NCBI GenBank assembly: GCA_965217175.1
Contig: OZ244251.1
Span: 744,001-808,000, forward strand
Reading direction: 5' to 3'
DNA length: 64,000 nt
From: Bin87 sp965217175
GTDB taxonomy: Bacteria; Chloroflexota; Dehalococcoidia; Lucifugimonadales; UBA3495
The notes below the pieces were generated by a model, which saw only the letters and a list, made by a program, of their open reading frames with translations, was not told where the DNA came from and ran no database searches. Shown in pieces: positions 8,339-16,953 of the stretch; position 1 is the first letter of the stretch, and every line of letters begins with the position of its first letter. The position numbers were made by a program, and so were the translations under genes.

Positions 8339-9847
8339 TCAGCCGAACGTCGGCTTGAAATCGTTTATTGCCGTAGTCAACTGATTTCCCACCTCGTCAG
8401 AGATGTTCCCGGCCTCGCCGATGGTCCGCCCCAGATCGGGCTGCGTCGCGTTGAGATGGCGCAGCAACTGCTCCTCAAACGCCCCCACCCGTTCCAGCGG
8501 CACATCCTGCATCAACCCGGAATTCACCGCGAATAGTATCATCACCTCGTCACCGAGATTCAACGGCTGATACTGACCCTGCTTGAGGGCTTCGGTGGCC
8601 AACTGACCCCTTGCCAGTTGCGCCCGCGTCGAAGCGTCCAGGTCGGCCGTGCCGAACTGGGCAAACGTTGCCAGCTCGCGATACTGGGCCAGGTCCATCC
8701 GCAGGCTGCCCGCCACTTGCCGGATGGCCCGCGTCTGGGCGGCTCCACCCACGCGCGAAACCGACAAACCCACGTTGATGGCTGGGCGGATTCCCACGTT
8801 GAACAACTCCGGCTCCAGGTAAATCTGGCCGTCGGTAATGGAAATCACGTTGGTCGGAATATATGCCGACACGTCGCCAGCCTGAGTTTCGATGATCGGC
8901 AGCGCTGTCAGCGAACCGCCGCCCAGGCTGTCGTCCAGGCGAGCCGCCCGCTCCAGCAACCGGCTGTGCAGGTAGAAAACGTCGCCGGGATACGCCTCGC
9001 GACCCGCGGGGCGGCGCAGCAGCAGCGACATCTGGCGGTAGGCCCAGGCGTGCTTGGTCAGGTCGTCGTAAACGATCAGTACATCCTTGCCCTGCTCCAT
9101 GAAAAACTCGCCCATGGCGCAACCGGCGTACGGCGCAATGAATTGCAGGGGAGCCGAATCGGCCGACCCCGCGTTGACCACAATCGTGTGGTCCATGGCC
9201 CCGTATTCTTCCAGGATCCCCACCACTTGCGAAACCTTGCCCTGCTTCTGGCCGATGGCCACGTAGATGCAGATCAGGTCGGTATCGCGCTGATTGATAA
9301 TCGTATCGATGGCGATGGCCGACTTGCCGGTGGAGCGGTCGCCGATGATGAGTTCACGTTGGCCGCGACCGATCGGAATCATGGCGTCAATGGCCTTGAT
9401 GCCGGTTTGCACCGGAGTATCCACCGACTTGCGAACCACGACGTTGGGCGCGGTGCGCTCCACCGCCATCGTTTGGTCGGTGATAATCGGGCCCTTGCCG
9501 TCCAGCGGCCGGCCCAGAGGGTCCACAACCCGGCCTATCAGGGCATCGCCCACTGGCACTTCAATAATCTGACCGGTGGCCCGCACGCGGTCGCCCTCTT
9601 TCACGCCGGTGGGGTCGCCGAGAATGGCTGCTCCCACAACGTCCGATTCCAGGTTCATGGCCAGCCCGAGAATACCGTTGCCAAAGTCCAGCAATTCGTT
9701 GGAACGGACGCTTTGCAGGCCCTGAATGCTGGCGATGCCGTCACCCACCTGCAGAACAGTCCCCACGTCAACGAGGGTCAGGTCGCCGCCAAACTCCTCA
9801 ATTTGCCGCTTGATGAGCGATATTAGCTCTTGTCCTCTGACTGCCAT
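8339..9847 (-). CDS. atpA: ATP synthase F1 subunit alpha
   Basis: 502 residues. The P-loop at 169-176 reads GDRSTGKS, where most bacterial alpha subunits have GDRQTGKT. The Gln to Ser and Thr to Ser changes are conservative but unusual, and lie in the non-catalytic nucleotide site. Other signatures are present: the IGRVVDPLGRPLDGKGP hinge, the VAIGQKQGKVSQVV strand, the YDDLTKHAWAYRQMSLLLRRPAGREAYPGD region and the arginine-bearing SVSRVGGAAQTRAI loop. It assembles with beta into the F1 hexamer. Confidence 0.97.
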   Translation of the reverse strand: MAVRGQELISLIKRQIEEFGGDLTLVDVGTVLQVGDGIASIQGLQSVRSNELLDFGNGILGLAMNLESDVVGAAILGDPTGVKEGDRVRATGQIIEVPVGDALIGRVVDPLGRPLDGKGPIITDQTMAVERTAPNVVVRKSVDTPVQTGIKAIDAMIPIGRGQRELIIGDRSTGKSAIAIDTIINQRDTDLICIYVAIGQKQGKVSQVVGILEEYGAMDHTIVVNAGSADSAPLQFIAPYAGCAMGEFFMEQGKDVLIVYDDLTKHAWAYRQMSLLLRRPAGREAYPGDVFYLHSRLLERAARLDDSLGGGSLTALPIIETQAGDVSAYIPTNVISITDGQIYLEPELFNVGIRPAINVGLSVSRVGGAAQTRAIRQVAGSLRMDLAQYRELATFAQFGTADLDASTRAQLARGQLATEALKQGQYQPLNLGDEVMILFAVNSGLMQDVPLERVGAFEEQLLRHLNATQPDLGRTIGEAGNISDEVGNQLTTAINDFKPTFG

Positions 9848-9930
9848 TAGCCAGTCTCCTTATTATCTGAAATTGGCGCCGTCGTCCTCTGGGGGCGTGG
9901 CTGCCAACCAGCCGGTGTAGTTTGCGTCAA

Positions 9931-10470
9931 TTAGGCCGCCCGAGCGCGAACACTCAGACGCATTCGGTCCAGAGCCGAACTTGTGCTGCCGTCCAGCAGC
10001 TGGTCGCCGATCTGGATGATCAATCCGCCCAGCAAATTCTCGTCCACGTGCGTGGTAATGATGATATCGCGGCCGGCCAGCTGTGACACGAACCGTTCGA
10101 TGCGCTCCAGCTCGTCGTCTGTTAGCGCAACTGCCGCCGTCACTTCCACGCGCTGCCGACCCAGATGCTCATCGAGCAACTGAGAATAGCCCGCCTGCAC
10201 GTCGCCAATGGCGTCAACCCCGCTGCGGCTTACCAGCAGCGATATCAGGTTGCGCACCAACGGATGCGTTTCCGTAAGGACGGCCTCGATGGCGGCAACC
10301 TTGCGCTCAGCGGGAACTTCGGCGTGTTTCAAAAACAGCGCAAATTCCTCATCCTGAAGCACGTCGGAAGCCAGGCGCAAGTCCTGGTCCCATTGCACCA
10401 CCTGATCGTTTTCCAGCGCCAACTCAAAGATGGCCTGGGCGTAGCGCTGCCCCGACAATCGATTTGCCAC
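9931..10470 (-). CDS. atpH: ATP synthase F1 subunit delta
   Basis: 179 residues. The helical N-terminal domain starts RLSGQRYAQAIFELALENDQV, and the C-terminal domain includes the conserved GGLIIQIGDQLLDGSTSSALDRM stretch. Delta links the top of F1 to the b-subunit peripheral stalk. It lies between atpF and atpA. Confidence 0.95.
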   Translation of the reverse strand: MANRLSGQRYAQAIFELALENDQVVQWDQDLRLASDVLQDEEFALFLKHAEVPAERKVAAIEAVLTETHPLVRNLISLLVSRSGVDAIGDVQAGYSQLLDEHLGRQRVEVTAAVALTDDELERIERFVSQLAGRDIIITTHVDENLLGGLIIQIGDQLLDGSTSSALDRMRLSVRARAA

Positions 10471-10568
10471 GGCTGTGCTGCCTCCCTCTAACTCTCTCGC
10501 CGGCGCCGAAGCGCGGTCACGGATGACTGCGCCAACTTGCGCCGACGGACGTGTTGTTGACGGATCGA

Positions 10569-11072
10569 CTAACTCCGGCGGAGCGCCTGCTCGCCTTCAG
10601 CCAAAACCTGGTCAATGATTTCCTGATGGGCTTGCCGGTCCACCGTGCGGCGAATAATCCGTTCGGCGGCGGTGATTGCCAGGTCGCCAAAGGCTGAGCG
10701 TACCTCGTCGATGGCGGCGTCCCTTTCCCGTGCAATGTCGGAGCGGGCGCGCTCGCCAAACTCTTCTGCTGACTGGCGCGCCCGAGCCATCTCTTCTTCC
10801 CGGAAACGGTCGGCTGCTTCCCGGGCCTGGTCCAGCAGGCGCTGGCCCTCCCGGCGAGCTTCGTTAATCTCATCTTCGATGGCCGAACGCGATGTTGCGG
10901 CTTCTTCGCGCGCTCGGTCTGCCGCCGCCAGACTCTCCCGGATGGTATCCACCCGGGTGTCCAGCGCGTTGAGCAAAGGACGATAGGCGAAAACGCCGAG
11001 CAGAATCAGCAGGACGATGTAGTTGATCAGATAACTGATCAACGAGGGCACATTCAAGCCCAGTTCTGCCAT
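10569..11072 (-). CDS. atpF: ATP synthase Fo subunit b
   Basis: 167 residues. One N-terminal membrane helix (about 9-29, PSLISYLINYIVLLILLGVFAY) is followed by a long charged coiled coil (about 40-160) rich in Arg, Glu and Ala. It forms the peripheral stator with delta. Only one b gene is present, so the b subunit should be a homodimer. The start lies 4 bp after the atpE stop. Confidence 0.95.
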   Translation of the reverse strand: MAELGLNVPSLISYLINYIVLLILLGVFAYRPLLNALDTRVDTIRESLAAADRAREEAATSRSAIEDEINEARREGQRLLDQAREAADRFREEEMARARQSAEEFGERARSDIARERDAAIDEVRSAFGDLAITAAERIIRRTVDRQAHQEIIDQVLAEGEQALRRS

Positions 11073-11076
11073 GTTA

Positions 11077-11361
11077 CTACACCACGAAGAGCAGGATTAC
11101 AGCGACAATTAGCGAATAAATACCCAACGCTTCTGCGAAGGCGATGGCCAGAATCATGTTGGTGGTAACCGCACCGGCGGCTTCCGGGTTGCGCCCGATG
11201 GCTCCCATCGCTCCCGAGCCCAGGATGCCGATGCCAACGCCCGGGCCGATGACGCCGATGCCGATCGCCAAGCCGGCCGCCAGGAACTTGGCGCCTTCAT
11301 CGGTCAGCGCCTGCGCGCCCAACGACATGATTGTCGTGATCATTGAAAGATCAATTGCCAT
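11077..11361 (-). CDS. atpE: ATP synthase Fo subunit c
   Basis: 94 residues, about 15 longer than the E. coli protein owing to an N-terminal extension. The two membrane helices form a hairpin around the RNPEA polar loop (57-61). Helix 1 has the glycine-rich AIGIGVIGPGVGIG repeat, and the ion-carrying carboxylate is Glu77 in helix 2 (AFAEALGIYSL). The residue after Glu is Ala rather than the Ser/Thr of sodium-type rings, and the helix-1 Gln is absent, so proton coupling is likely. GGAGG lies 9 nt before the ATG. Confidence 0.96.
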   Translation of the reverse strand: MAIDLSMITTIMSLGAQALTDEGAKFLAAGLAIGIGVIGPGVGIGILGSGAMGAIGRNPEAAGAVTTNMILAIAFAEALGIYSLIVAVILLFVV

Positions 11362-11474
11362 TGTTGAGAATCCTCCGTTTTTATTGTGGCCCGATTTTTC
11401 TAGCCGCTCGCTGGTCGCCCTCCGGGCATGGGAGCGGATCTGCGCGGGTTTCAGACGCGGTTGCTGTTCGCCGT

Positions 11475-12521
11475 CTAATGCTCCTCGTGGCTAACCGCAA
11501 CCGACAGGAATATGAGTGTCAATCCGGCGAAGATAACCGACTGGACCAGGCCCACCAGCAACTCCAGACCGAATACGAACTGCGTCGCCACGAACGGCAC
11601 CAGGAAGGTGATCATCACCACCAGAATCTCGCCAGCCGTCATATTTCCAAACAGCCGGAACGTGAACGAAACGATTCGCACCATCTCGGAGATCAACTCC
11701 AGGAGACCCACAAACACGTTGATTATTCCAGACGGCCTCCCTCGAAGAATATCGCCGAAGGCGAAGAACTTTTTGAGGTAACCAAAACTGTGGGTGCGAA
11801 AACCCCAGTATTCTACGAAAACAAACGATATCAGCGCCAGCGCCAGCGGCAGGTTCAGGTCGGTGCCAGCGGGACGCAGCAGGTGCGCCTTGATTTCAAA
11901 GCCGTGATCGCCGCCAACCCCATAGCCGATTGCCTGGTAAATGGGAATCAGGAAAATGGCCAGCCACGCGTTGAACAGCACAAAAAAGAAGATGGTGGCC
12001 ACGATGGGGAATGTCCGGCGGGCCATGGTGGGGCCCAGAATGCTCACCGAGAAACTGAGCACCCCTTCAAAGATTATCTCCACCAGGGCCTGCAGGCGGC
12101 TGGGTACTACCTTCGGTTTGCGTGCCGCACCGATAAAGAACATCAGCATAACCAGGCTCACCAGCCAGGCTGACATTAGCGTGTTGGTAACGGCAAACTG
12201 CATGATGCCCAGCGGTTCACCGTGGGCTTCTTCATCAGCGTGGTCGGCTTCCATGCTGCTGGACTCGGCGCCGGTCGATTCTGTTCGCTCCGGCTCGGCG
12301 TGGGCGGCATCGCCCGACCCCACCTCCAGCCCCAACGCGCTGTAACGAAGCGTTTTCGGGAAAATGGGCTGCGGGGGCAGGTGGATTTCGGGTTGCGGGA
12401 CAAAAGGTTGGCCCGTCTCGCCGCCAAACATGCGCGAGCCGATGGCGCCTACCACAAACCCAACCACCAGTAGCACCGCCATCCCGATGCCAAAGAGCAT
12501 GAATGCCCGTTTACGCGTCAC
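11475..12521 (-). CDS. atpB: ATP synthase Fo subunit a
   Basis: 348 residues, longer than usual. After the first membrane helix (about 8-28) there is a ~110-residue extramembrane segment with a Pro-rich part and an acidic, Ser/Glu-rich part before the five remaining helices. The conserved stator region is present: IRIVSFTFRLFGNMTAGEIL, whose Arg faces the c-ring Glu. The start codon is GTG at 12521, or possibly the ATG 7 codons later. It is 6 bp from the upstream I/Z-like gene. Confidence 0.94.
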   Translation of the reverse strand: MTRKRAFMLFGIGMAVLLVVGFVVGAIGSRMFGGETGQPFVPQPEIHLPPQPIFPKTLRYSALGLEVGSGDAAHAEPERTESTGAESSSMEADHADEEAHGEPLGIMQFAVTNTLMSAWLVSLVMLMFFIGAARKPKVVPSRLQALVEIIFEGVLSFSVSILGPTMARRTFPIVATIFFFVLFNAWLAIFLIPIYQAIGYGVGGDHGFEIKAHLLRPAGTDLNLPLALALISFVFVEYWGFRTHSFGYLKKFFAFGDILRGRPSGIINVFVGLLELISEMVRIVSFTFRLFGNMTAGEILVVMITFLVPFVATQFVFGLELLVGLVQSVIFAGLTLIFLSVAVSHEEH

Positions 12522-12527
12522 GAGTGC

Positions 12528-12815
12528 CTAATAGCCTCCGTCAGTGTCCCGAGGGTCTCGCCGCAGCGGGGTGGAACCCGGCTGGTTGGATCCGTAAACG
12601 GCGCGGAGCACCATCCGGTACACACCATAAAAGGCGATGACGCTGCCCAGCACGGTTCCAATCAATACAAACAATGCTACCTGGCCGCTGAGTTTCCCCA
12701 GCCATAGCCCTCCGAGAATCCCTATGACAATGCACAGCGCGACGTACCATCCCAGTCCGGTCAACCGGAGGGCAACAATCAGCCAGGGCGGCATGAGTTG
12801 GTGTGCGCTTGCCAT
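12528..12815 (-). CDS. AtpZ/AtpI-like accessory membrane protein of ATP synthase
   Basis: 95 residues with two membrane helices (about 10-33 and 43-66) separated by GKLSGQ, then a short polar tail. It is the first gene of the ATP synthase operon, the usual position of atpI or atpZ. The GLWLGKLSG segment is typical of AtpZ/AtpI-type assembly or Mg2+/Ca2+-linked proteins. Sequence alone does not decide between the two families. Confidence 0.75.
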   Translation of the reverse strand: MASAHQLMPPWLIVALRLTGLGWYVALCIVIGILGGLWLGKLSGQVALFVLIGTVLGSVIAFYGVYRMVLRAVYGSNQPGSTPLRRDPRDTDGGY

Positions 12816-12894
12816 TCATGGGCGGCAGGCATGGTAGCATCGGTATTCGAGCGTGTCAATGAGTCAGGCGTACAGAATGCGTAATTGCGTTTAC

Positions 12895-12931
12895 GATAAC
12901 GCCCCGGCGTTGGACGTGTCGGGGCGTTATC
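12895..12931 (-). terminator. Strong hairpin downstream of the bifunctional-nuclease gene
   Basis: A perfect 12-bp stem, GATAACGCCCCG (12895-12906) with CGGGGCGTTATC (12920-12931), and a 13-nt loop. It lies between the minus-strand gene ending at 12966 and the ATP operon start at 12815. It lacks a clear T-tract on either side, so it may be a factor-assisted terminator or an RNA-stabilising hairpin. Confidence 0.6.
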
Positions 12932-12965
12932 TTATCAATCCTGCTGGCAAATTCCGCTTCCGAGG

Positions 12966-13508
12966 CTACTTGCGCTCGAAGTCCTCCATGTCCAGCTCGT
13001 TGATGAGGTCGGTGAAAGCAGAAAGTTTCTGCAATTCCTCTTCCGTTACGTTGGTTTCAGCGGCTTCCTCGCCAGGAGCGGGTTGCGTTACCGGCGCACC
13101 GGTTTCCTGGTCCATGGAGATTGCGGCTTTTTCCATCACCTCGTCGGCTACGTAGATGGGGACCTCGGCCCGCACCGCAACCGCCATGGCGTCGCTGGGG
13201 CGGGAATCGATCTCATGGGTCTGTTCCCCCACCCGGATCACCACTTTGGCGTAGAAAGTTTCGTTCTGCAGGTCGTTCACCAGGATATGATCAAATGACC
13301 CGCCCACCGACTTTACCAAATCCACCAGAAGGTCGTGCGTAAGGGGTCGAGGAACCGTCATCCCCTGCATCTTGACAGCGATGGCCTCGGCTTCAGTTGG
13401 CCCAATCCATATCAGCAGGAACAGGTCGGTTTCCAGCTCCTTAAGCACCACCACACGTTGGTAGTTCATCTGACTCATCCGGATGCTGTCAATTACAAGT
13501 TCCCGCAT
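12966..13508 (-). CDS. Bifunctional nuclease domain protein (DUF151/BFN)
   Basis: 180 residues. The LxxWIGPTEAEAIAVKMQG and RPLTHDLLVDLVKSVGG segments, and the ID(S)RPSDAMAVAVRAEVPIYVADEVME segment, are the BFN/DUF151 core (about 1-130). Plant BFN members have been reported to have nuclease activity; bacterial members are mostly uncharacterised. The ~50-residue acidic C-terminal tail (PAPGEEAAETNVTEEEL...) resembles the UvrB/UvrC-type helix seen after BFN domains. It precedes the ATP operon in the same orientation but is separated by a hairpin. Confidence 0.85.
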   Translation of the reverse strand: MRELVIDSIRMSQMNYQRVVVLKELETDLFLLIWIGPTEAEAIAVKMQGMTVPRPLTHDLLVDLVKSVGGSFDHILVNDLQNETFYAKVVIRVGEQTHEIDSRPSDAMAVAVRAEVPIYVADEVMEKAAISMDQETGAPVTQPAPGEEAAETNVTEEELQKLSAFTDLINELDMEDFERK

Positions 13509-13731
13509 CTCGCTGCATCACTCCAATGACCACGTCCGGCACCGATTGACCGCCTGGCCCGCAATGGCGCCTGCCGGTCGGCTGCGCCAATTCTACACCC
13601 CGGAGACGTAGCGGTGTCAAGCACGAACGCTACTTGCCAGACCCGATAATCGGGCAGTTCGGCAACCGGGCTTGGGGAGGTTTCGCCCCATGTGCGACTC
13701 TTTCCGCAGCAATGATTAACCGGTCTCTCAA

Positions 13732-14205
13732 TTACCGGAAACGGACCTGTTCGGTCACGTCATCCGGCGCGAAATCCCGCGGTGAAGGAACATCGTTGTT
13801 GGCCGTCGACGCCAGCGCCGATCCGGCCAGGGCGTCGATGCCCTTTCGAATCGAACCGGTGGCTGCCGCCAGATCACGCTCCAGGTTACGCAGCGTACGC
13901 AAAGCATAGGCGTCGGCCTGATTCCGGCGGTTTTCCGCATCCTGCTCAGCCGTCTCGATAATACGCTTGTACTTGATCTCGGCCTCGCGCAGCATTTCCT
14001 CGGCTTTACGGCCCAGTTCGTGTTCACTCACCCGGCTGCGAAATTCGTGCTCCATGTGCTGGCGGGCCTGCTGGGCCTCCGACATCGCCGATGACATGAT
14101 GTCGTCCTTGCGGGACAGCATCTCCTCGGCCCGGCGAACTTCTTGCGGCACGGCCATGCGCAGCTGTCCTACCAGCTCGTTCAGCTTCACCCTGTCCACC
14201 ATCAC
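13732..14205 (-). CDS. Coiled-coil V-type ATPase subunit H/E-like protein; start uncertain
   Basis: 157 residues from the GTG at 14205, mostly a charged helix (about 20-115) rich in Glu, Arg, Ala and Gln. It resembles the small coiled-coil proteins annotated as V-type ATPase subunit H/E-like that sit beside coaD and rsmD in several bacteria. The frame remains open upstream to a TAG near 14320. The extra codons give IDITSIIDRIELLVDSSKSV, which looks like the family N-terminus. That extension contains no ATG, GTG or TTG, but a GGGGG tract at 14286-14290 precedes ATC/ATT codons at 14272-14283. Real initiation may therefore be at a rare start or be hidden by a base error. Function unknown. Confidence 0.7.
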   Translation of the reverse strand: MMVDRVKLNELVGQLRMAVPQEVRRAEEMLSRKDDIMSSAMSEAQQARQHMEHEFRSRVSEHELGRKAEEMLREAEIKYKRIIETAEQDAENRRNQADAYALRTLRNLERDLAAATGSIRKGIDALAGSALASTANNDVPSPRDFAPDDVTEQVRFR

Positions 14206-14322
14206 GCTGCCGCTGAGCGGAACCGATTTGCTGGAATCTACCAGCAGTTCAATGCGATCAATAATGCTCGTAATATCGATGATGTCCCCCTGACGCCGGT
14301 GGTTAAGACTTGCCTCGGTTGG

Positions 14323-14811
14323 CTATTTAACCGGCGATCCAAATTTTTCACGGAGAGCGCCGACCACGTTGGGCGGCACCATGCCCGAAATTTCCCCGCC
14401 CAAACGGGCAACTTCCTTCAACAGGCTGGAACTGATAAACGTGTGCGCCTGGTCGCTCATCAGTGCCACCATGTCCACTTCCGGTTCCAGCCGGCGATTC
14501 ATGAAGAACATTTGCGATTCATACTCAAAATCCGGGCTGCTCCGCAGTCCCCGGATGATGGTCGCCGCACCCTGATCCCGGGCGTAATTCACCACCAGCC
14601 CAGTGAATGGCTGCACCACGATGTTACCGACGTGGGCAACGGCTCCACGCATCAGGGCGACGCGTTCTTCCGTGGTGAATAGCAGGCTCTTGGACGGCGT
14701 ATCGTAAACCGCCACGATAACGGTTCCAAAAAGCCGCGCCGACCTCTCTGCCACGTCCAGGTGTCCCATCGTGACCGGATCGAACGTACCCGGATATAGA
14801 GCGGTTACCAT
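14323..14811 (-). CDS. coaD: Phosphopantetheine adenylyltransferase
   Basis: About 162 residues. The nucleotidyltransferase T/HxGH motif is TMGH at 14-17, in PGTFDPVTMGHLDV. The IIRGLRSSPDFEYE, FFMNRRLEPEVDMV and FISSSLLKEVARLGG segments match the family. It transfers AMP from ATP to 4'-phosphopantetheine in coenzyme A synthesis. The start at 14811 (MVTALYPG) removes five upstream residues that do not fit. It lies 35 bp from rsmD, a common bacterial pairing. Confidence 0.96.
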   Translation of the reverse strand: MVTALYPGTFDPVTMGHLDVAERSARLFGTVIVAVYDTPSKSLLFTTEERVALMRGAVAHVGNIVVQPFTGLVVNYARDQGAATIIRGLRSSPDFEYESQMFFMNRRLEPEVDMVALMSDQAHTFISSSLLKEVARLGGEISGMVPPNVVGALREKFGSPVK

Positions 14812-14845
14812 TCGGTGATACTCCAAATATTTTGATTTTTACCGG

Positions 14846-15397
14846 TCAGGGGGACCGATGCCGGTAGAAAGCCACCCCATTGTCACCGTATTTGCGGCTG
14901 TCGTACAACTGCAAACCCGGCAACTCCACAGGCAACTCCCTCCTGCTGCTGTAACCTACCACCAGAGTGGCGTCCGGAGCCAGCAACCGTGATGCCCCCA
15001 TCGCTTCCAGCACAGGTGTCGGGTCTCCGAGACGGTACGGAGGATCCAGAAGAACCAGACCGTAAGTCTCGTCCTGCTGGTTCAGCCAACGCAAAACGTC
15101 GGCGCAGAATACCTGCCCGGCTGCAGCGTACCCGGTGGTTTCCAGGTTTTGCTGCAGGTTCTGGCACTGGCGACGATTCCGTTCCACGAAATCCGCCCAG
15201 GTTGCCCCACGACTGAGGGCTTCGATACCCAGGCTGCCCGTACCGGCGAACAGGTCCACCGCACGTTGACCGTTAACCTGATTGGTTTCCAGAATGTTAA
15301 ATATCGCCAACCGCACCCGCTCGGTAGTGGGCCGTACGCCCTCCACCGCTGCTCCCTTAAGTCGCAGTCCGCGAGCGTCGCCGCCGGCAACGCGCAT
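14846..15397 (-). CDS. rsmD: 16S rRNA (guanine966-N2)-methyltransferase RsmD
   Basis: About 183 residues from ATG 15397 (MRVAGGDARGLRLKG); an upstream start at 15421 is less likely. The conserved RPTTERVRLAIFNIL, AVDLFAGTGSLGIEALSRGA (SAM motif I) and LLDPPYRLG (catalytic D/NPPY type) segments are present. It methylates G966 of 16S rRNA, and cotranscription with coaD is common. Confidence 0.95.
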   Translation of the reverse strand: MRVAGGDARGLRLKGAAVEGVRPTTERVRLAIFNILETNQVNGQRAVDLFAGTGSLGIEALSRGATWADFVERNRRQCQNLQQNLETTGYAAAGQVFCADVLRWLNQQDETYGLVLLDPPYRLGDPTPVLEAMGASRLLAPDATLVVGYSSRRELPVELPGLQLYDSRKYGDNGVAFYRHRSP

Positions 15398-15421
15398 GGT
15401 CAATGAATTGCGTGGACGCAT

Positions 15422-15990
15422 TTTATTGCCAGTGGGCGGAAAGTGGACAATTGTTGGGGCTGCAGGTTTCGGTCAATTTTGCACTGGGCCAATGCGTAGC
15501 GCCTCAGATTCCTGGCCCGCCGGGGGCCCCGGACATCGCCAGTATAACGTCGAGTACTGCCCGTGGCGACATAACACCGTCCCACCGGGCCGTTCGTCCT
15601 GAGCCCGCTCAAAGCCCCCTCTCCCTCGATGGGAGAGGGCTGGGGTGAGGGTGAGCCCCCGTTCGTCCTGAACCTTCTGTCATTGCGAGGAGCGCAGCGC
15701 CGTGGCAATCCCGGCCGGCCAAATCGCCCCCGTTCATCCTGAGCCAGTCGAAGGATCGTCCTGCCTCCTGCCCGCCCCGGCAACCCGCCATCGAAACGCC
15801 CGGCCGCGAGTACAACCACGCTTGCCCGGCTGCCGGGCCGTGTGCTACCATCGTCCACGGTATCCAAACGGCAGCAGATCAACCGACCGTGCCATAATCC
15901 GGTGTACCTGCCCGGCATCCGCTGCCCGTCCGTAAATCCAAAAAGTCTGCCAGCCGGCAGTCAATACTGATTCTGGAAAACGTAAACCCG
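15422..15990. repeat. Intergenic repeats between rsmD and ribF
   Basis: No gene is seen in about 570 bp between these divergent genes. Repeat modules are: CGTTCGTCCTGAGCCCGCTC at about 15592, the CCCTCTCCCTCGATGGGAGAGGG palindrome at about 15617, a GTCATTGCGAGGAGCGCAGC...GTGGCAATCCCG module at about 15677-15714, and CGTTCATCCTGAGCCAGTCG at about 15732. The flanks must hold both promoters, which I cannot place with confidence. Confidence 0.75.
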
Positions 15991-16953
15991 ATGAGTTTTC
16001 GTCAGACGCTGGCCGACGCTGCTCCCCCGCCCAACAGTGAGACCGTCATCACCATTGGCGTCTTCGATGGCGTGCATCGTGGCCACCTTCACCTGCTGCG
16101 TCGGCTGTTTGACCTGGCCCCGCAGCCGCTGATCCCAACGGTCATCACCTTCCGGAACCACCCCGCAGAGGTCGTGAATCCCGACCGCGTGGTCAACAAG
16201 ATCATCACCCCGGAAGAAAAGATTGAGTTGTTGTACAAGGCCGGCGTGGGCCAGGTGATCAGCCTCGAGTTTACCAACGATCTGGCCAACGTCGATGCCA
16301 ACGAATTTACCAATCTGCTGGTCGATTGCCTCAAAATGCGCGGCATCGTAACCGGACCCGACTTCGCCCTTGGCCGCAACCGCAGCGGCAACCTGGATTA
16401 CCTCCGTCGCCGGGGCTCTTCATTGGGCTTCTGGGTGGAAACCGTGCCCCCCCTCGAGCTCGATGGCGCCGCCGTCCGCAGCCGCCGGGTTCGCAACGCC
16501 CTGGCCGATGGCGACGTGGACGGCGCCGAGTACCTGCTGGGTCGGCCCTACGCCACCGACGGCATCGTTGTCCACGGCGCCAAAATGGGTCGTCAGCTCG
16601 GCTTCCCCACCGCCAACATCGTGCCCACGCAAAACTTCGTCATCCCCGCCGACGGCGTCTACGCAACCTACGCCACGGTGAACGGGGTGCGCCACATGGC
16701 GGCCACCAGCATCGGGGTTCGTCCCACGTTCGGCCTGAGTCAGCGACTCATCGAAGCCCACCTGCTGGATTTCTCCGACGACATCTACGACAAGAACCTG
16801 CGGCTGGAGTTCGTGTCCCGCCTGCGGGGTCAGGAAACCTTCGACGGCATCGACGCTCTCATTACTCAGATGAATCGGGATGTCGACCTGGCGCGTTCCA
16901 CACTGGAAAAGCATGACGAGCTGGAACGCAAGGGCGAGGTAATCAGTGACTAG
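15991..16953 (+). CDS. ribF: Bifunctional riboflavin kinase / FAD synthetase
   Basis: 320 residues. The FAD synthetase domain starts TIGVFDGVHRGHLHLLRRL (HxGH-like nucleotidyltransferase site), with FALGRNRSGN further on. The riboflavin kinase domain (about 185-310) contains VVHGAKMGRQLGFPTANI, the conserved PTAN motif, and the RLRGQETFDGIDALITQM end segment. The protein converts riboflavin to FMN and FAD. Its 3' end overlaps tyrS by 8 nt, implying cotranscription and translational coupling. Confidence 0.96.
   Translation: MSFRQTLADAAPPPNSETVITIGVFDGVHRGHLHLLRRLFDLAPQPLIPTVITFRNHPAEVVNPDRVVNKIITPEEKIELLYKAGVGQVISLEFTNDLANVDANEFTNLLVDCLKMRGIVTGPDFALGRNRSGNLDYLRRRGSSLGFWVETVPPLELDGAAVRSRRVRNALADGDVDGAEYLLGRPYATDGIVVHGAKMGRQLGFPTANIVPTQNFVIPADGVYATYATVNGVRHMAATSIGVRPTFGLSQRLIEAHLLDFSDDIYDKNLRLEFVSRLRGQETFDGIDALITQMNRDVDLARSTLEKHDELERKGEVISD

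Noticed and set aside
8618..9826. Long plus-strand open frame (402 codons)
   Set aside because: Antisense to atpA; no domain or initiation signal.
11077..11361. Sodium-coupled ATP synthase c-ring
   Set aside because: Glu77 is followed by Ala and the helix-1 Gln is absent, so the sodium-binding signature is missing.
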